Of a stretch of 16,525 nucleotides of DNA, positions 14,801 to 16,525 are shown piece by piece. Each line of letters opens with the position of its first letter. Positions within the stretch are counted from its first letter, which is position 1. Made by a program: the position numbers and the translations under genes. The DNA comes from CAYLSV01 sp964386435 (lineage in GTDB: Bacteria; Planctomycetota; Phycisphaerae; Tepidisphaerales; Tepidisphaeraceae), in assembly GCA_964386435.1 (NCBI GenBank), contig CAYLSV010000078.1, forward strand, positions 1-16,525. The letters are read 5' to 3'. The notes beneath the pieces were generated by a model, which saw only the letters and a list, made by a program, of their open reading frames with translations, was not told the origin of the DNA and did no database searches.

Positions 14801-15151
14801 CACGTCGCCGCAGAACGCGTGGATCGTGCCAATGCTCGCCCGCTCCAACCGCCGCCGCTGCTCCTTCACCCGCGGCCGCTCGGCGTCGCTCGCCGCGTCG
14901 AGCCGGTCGGCGAACAACCGCCCGACCCGCCGCCGCATCTCGGCGGCGGCCTTGCGGGTAAACGTCAGAACCAGCAGTTGATCCACATCGCATTGATGCG
15001 GCGGCCCGGCGTCGAGCACCAGGTTCACGCACCGCGCCGACAGCACCCGCGTCTTGCCGCTGCCGGCCGCAGCGCTGACGACCACGTCGCGGCCGACCTC
15101 GGTCACGGCCCGCCGCTGGGCCTCGGTGAGCTCGGAAAGATCAGCGGGCAT
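11822..15151 (-). CDS. addA: AddA-type helicase-nuclease (UvrD-like, RecB nuclease domain)
   Basis: AddA is the motor and one of the nucleases of the AddAB complex. The complex resects double-strand ends for RecA-dependent repair. The 1109-residue protein has an SF1A helicase core: AAAGSGKT (Walker A) at 27-34, LTFTRKAAAEM at 62-72, DEYQD (Walker B) at 394-398, GDVKQSIYRFR at 421-431, the later THSAKGLEF and the RVLYVAMTRAR arginine-finger segment. A C-terminal RecB-family nuclease follows: GTATHRLL with His967, GQID with Asp1051, DYKTG with Asp1064 and Lys1066, and Gln1077/Tyr1081 in QLRQYA. It looks intact and of usual size. The ATG at 15149-15151 overlaps the end of addB by 11 bases, which points to coupled translation. 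The HAD gene follows nine bases later. Confidence 0.94.
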   Translation of the reverse strand: MPADLSELTEAQRRAVTEVGRDVVVSAAAGSGKTRVLSARCVNLVLDAGPPHQCDVDQLLVLTFTRKAAAEMRRRVGRLFADRLDAASDAERPRVKEQRRRLERASIGTIHAFCGDVLRRHFDALGLDPTFEVADPARAKQLKRRAADRLLDRRYGRDDDAFYQLLDRHGDGRHEGVIRAAEELNAFRSSLPDPAAWTARARDQLADPSAAVAAVRQASVDELETAAEGLAYLTADAEALHERAGRHVGDWLGWVEDLAAHARRGNFAAFTAVHKNERPKAFATSGFSEQQKATWKDDLLPRRDALLKPIKELKGTLPALRFSDEDWQNAAEIAQPDGEALLALADDLDAEYARLKRRDRLLDFADLERLTHELLKLPEPLREVTNRVRHVLVDEYQDTNPLQEAILQQLTGGRENLFVVGDVKQSIYRFRLADPSIFQERVRQIEPILLAQNFRSGAAVIDLVNTTFAKLMRHADDIDYGDGHALQLGRADAVDDVPTPLHLLPAEAEDDDEDTAVEREADHVAALIRRDLDAHADRSPGDYAVLLRTMKHVGHSFAAALRRAGVPVNLEAGGALFEAVEVRDTMALLQVLDNPRRDIPLAAFLRSPLAGLADAEDLLARVRAAATGEKPKFHEAVEQFVRRETDEALALRAVLVRVGVWRDAAEARPLAEVLWDVWQETGYLAHTRGRDDGARREANLLTLHELARTHDADRRGAGLAMFVRHLLDLAEDAPAEGAQPAAAQAVRVMTTHSAKGLEFPHVVLPQLGRVFNLKDADGIAPIDREYGLGLQAVDLDRRARWKTAARHVIAARQVRQSKLEELRVLYVAMTRARDSLTLVGTPRWEARADADPLEARCPLDWLRPVAEASPGQFTILEQPGETTERVRDSAANVLKTVAARGSVSAPMTTVAEDSLNRLTFRYPFAEKTRTAAVASVTELARGDAAAQMRLPNVGGGPSSIDVGTATHRLLQALDFANAATPDAVRRQLDALNLDHADAVDVAAVAWLAGSDLGRRVREAGPHAHRELPIEMLLPDDAAEPLDRVLIRGQIDLVLPGEGGWIVVDYKTGRVTEQAGEQLRQYASALELATGKPVAQRHVVDLRGRQLIAV

Positions 15152-16525
15152 CGGCGTGTTCTGCGGAGTTTTTCGGGTCCGAGGCGTCGCGGTAGCCGTT
15201 CAGGCGCGGCTCGTGGCGGCAGACGCTGCGGAAGGCGCACCACGCGCACGGCGTCTTCGTGCCCTCGCGGTAGGGCCGCACGGCGACGTTGCCGGCGTGG
15301 GCGGAGGCGGCGAACGCCGACACCTTCGCCACGGCGTCGTCGGCCAGTTCGGCCAGCTCGGCCGGCGGCACCGCCTCGTTGCCGCGCTTGCCGGCCTCGC
15401 CCTTTTTCGTGAAGGCGATGGGCACCACCGTGCTCGGCGATCGCTCGTCGTAGCCCGCCTCGAACAGCGGCCCGGCGTCCTGGGCGAGGATGCCGCGGGG
15501 GCGGGGGTCGAGCGGGTCGACGACGATCTCGTCGGGGTGCGGCACAAGCTTGATCTTCGGCCGAAGCTGCACGTGCAACGCCGCCACCGGCCGGCCGAAC
15601 TCGCGGGCGGCGTGCAGGTAAATCGGCAACTGAAGCGTGGTGCCGAACCGCACGCGGTCCGGCTTCACCGGCTCGGCCGAGGAGCGCTTGTAGTCGACGA
15701 CGCACACCTCGCCGCCGGCCGTGGCGTCGACACGGTCGATGCGGCCTTCGAGCTTCGCGGCCTCGGGGTCGCCGGTGATGTTCTGCTCGAACTTCGTCGG
15801 CCGAAACGCCCCGGCCCGCCAGTGGTGCAGCTCCCGCCGGAACGCCGCGGCCAGCTCGCGGGCGAGGCGGCGGCGCAGGTACGAGCCGCCGCGACTCCGC
15901 CGCACTGCCCGCCGGCCGATGTCGTCGATGACCTCGCCGATCACCCGCTCGGCCCCGGTGGCGATCCGCGCATCCGGCGGAACTTCCCGGGAAAAGTCGT
16001 ACTTCCCGACGCACGCCTCGGCCAGCCGGCGCAAACCTTCGTGCAGCAGGTTGCCCTCGTCCAGCGGCGTGATGTCGTCGCCGATCGGGTCGTCGAGTTT
16101 CAGGCCGTCGTTGGCGAAATGAAGGAACGGGCACTGCCCGAAACGCTCGAACCGCGTGGGCCCGCCGCGCACCCGCTCGCCGTAGAGCGCCGCCGCGGCC
16201 TCACGTGACAGCGCGGGCCGGTTGCGGTATGACAGCGCCGGCCACGCCCGCAGCAGGTTCCAGTCGGCGAGCCGCCGCTCATCCCGCAGGGCGTGCTCGT
16301 AGAGCGCGGCGGCGTCGGCGTGCTGGTCTTCCGGCAGCGTGCCGCGGGCCCAGTCGGCGATTATCACGAACGCCTGCCGCGGCGTGGCGGGTTGGGGAGC
16401 GTCGCGCTCGGGCTCGGCGAAAGGGGCCAATTCTTCCCAGAAAGCGCCGGGCGCCAGCAGGTTGCCGTCGGCGTCTTGGACGGGGCGGGTGAGCGTGAGG
16501 AACTCGGCAGGCCGGGTGAAGGCGT
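15141..16525 (-). CDS. addB: AddB-type nuclease subunit (partial, N-terminus outside window)
   Basis: This is the C-terminal part of the second AddAB subunit, open to the window edge, so its helicase-like region and true start are not seen. The first visible residues (TRPAEFLTLTRP...DG..LAP..FWEEL) resemble the UvrD-type motif VI region of AddB. A PD-(D/E)XK nuclease domain follows. Numbered from the TTG at 16430, it has NLLHEGL (His130), EGRID, then VVDYKRS and LQLPIYLHAA. Four cysteines fit the iron-sulfur staple of AddB nucleases: Cys100 in FGQCPF, and Cys395, Cys398 and Cys404 in CAWCAFRSVC (C-x2-C-x5-C). The gene precedes addA with an 11-base overlap. A stand-alone Cas4-like nuclease is ruled out by the helicase-like upstream part and the addA neighbour. 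Confidence 0.88.
   Translation of the reverse strand, partial: AFTRPAEFLTLTRPVQDADGNLLAPGAFWEELAPFAEPERDAPQPATPRQAFVIIADWARGTLPEDQHADAAALYEHALRDERRLADWNLLRAWPALSYRNRPALSREAAAALYGERVRGGPTRFERFGQCPFLHFANDGLKLDDPIGDDITPLDEGNLLHEGLRRLAEACVGKYDFSREVPPDARIATGAERVIGEVIDDIGRRAVRRSRGGSYLRRRLARELAAAFRRELHHWRAGAFRPTKFEQNITGDPEAAKLEGRIDRVDATAGGEVCVVDYKRSSAEPVKPDRVRFGTTLQLPIYLHAAREFGRPVAALHVQLRPKIKLVPHPDEIVVDPLDPRPRGILAQDAGPLFEAGYDERSPSTVVPIAFTKKGEAGKRGNEAVPPAELAELADDAVAKVSAFAASAHAGNVAVRPYREGTKTPCAWCAFRSVCRHEPRLNGYRDASDPKNSAEHADAR

Noticed and set aside
12731..15412. Plus-strand open frame of 893 codons opposite addA
   Set aside because: Antisense to an intact helicase-nuclease. It is low-complexity, with many Arg, Gln, Pro and Val residues and no motif.

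Overview
The window is one piece of a GC-rich bacterial chromosome, densely coded and almost entirely on the minus strand. Only one gene, mqnA, lies on the plus strand. Most genes lack a clear Shine-Dalgarno sequence (pstS and the polyprenyl synthase are exceptions). Menaquinone is made by the futalosine route, and the phosphate permeases are very long. Together these suggest a planctomycete-like organism (perhaps Phycisphaerae), but that is an inference from style and not a marker-based assignment. No rRNA, tRNA, CRISPR array, transposase or phage gene was seen, and no stretch over 300 bases lacks a gene.

Layout. (1) 1-6716, minus strand: a phosphate uptake operon in the order pstS, pstC, pstA, pstB (pstB cut by the window edge). 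A rho-independent terminator sits between pstS and pstC, so the binding protein is probably made in excess over the transporter. PstC and PstA are far longer than the classical subunits: PstC carries a propeller-like extracytoplasmic domain plus an extra membrane block, and PstA carries an extracytoplasmic domain with EF-hand-like loops and a coiled coil. (2) 6717-6945: a divergent regulatory region with direct and inverted repeats. (3) 6946-9527: mqnA (plus), convergent with a small lipoprotein gene (minus), then a long-chain polyprenyl diphosphate synthase gene (minus). MqnA starts the menaquinone head group and the synthase can supply the tail. (4) 9707-11812, minus: truD (tRNA pseudouridine synthase) and a Cof-type HAD phosphatase. 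(5) 11822-16525, minus: addA and the 3' part of addB, the two subunits of an AddAB helicase-nuclease for double-strand break repair. Their ends overlap by 11 bases, and the HAD gene may be read with them.

The most unusual structure is a set of palindromes placed at the 3' ends of minus-strand genes. Two of them, at the ends of the HAD gene and of truD, are long imperfect hairpins whose arms are built of 7-bp units. Their sequences differ, but both fit the purine-rich heptad GTGRTRR, and both begin on or right after a stop codon. A third, after the polyprenyl synthase gene, is a 31-bp hairpin in which each arm can also fold on itself, like a pair of inverted REP elements. The heptad hairpins are the best candidates here for an undescribed repeat family.
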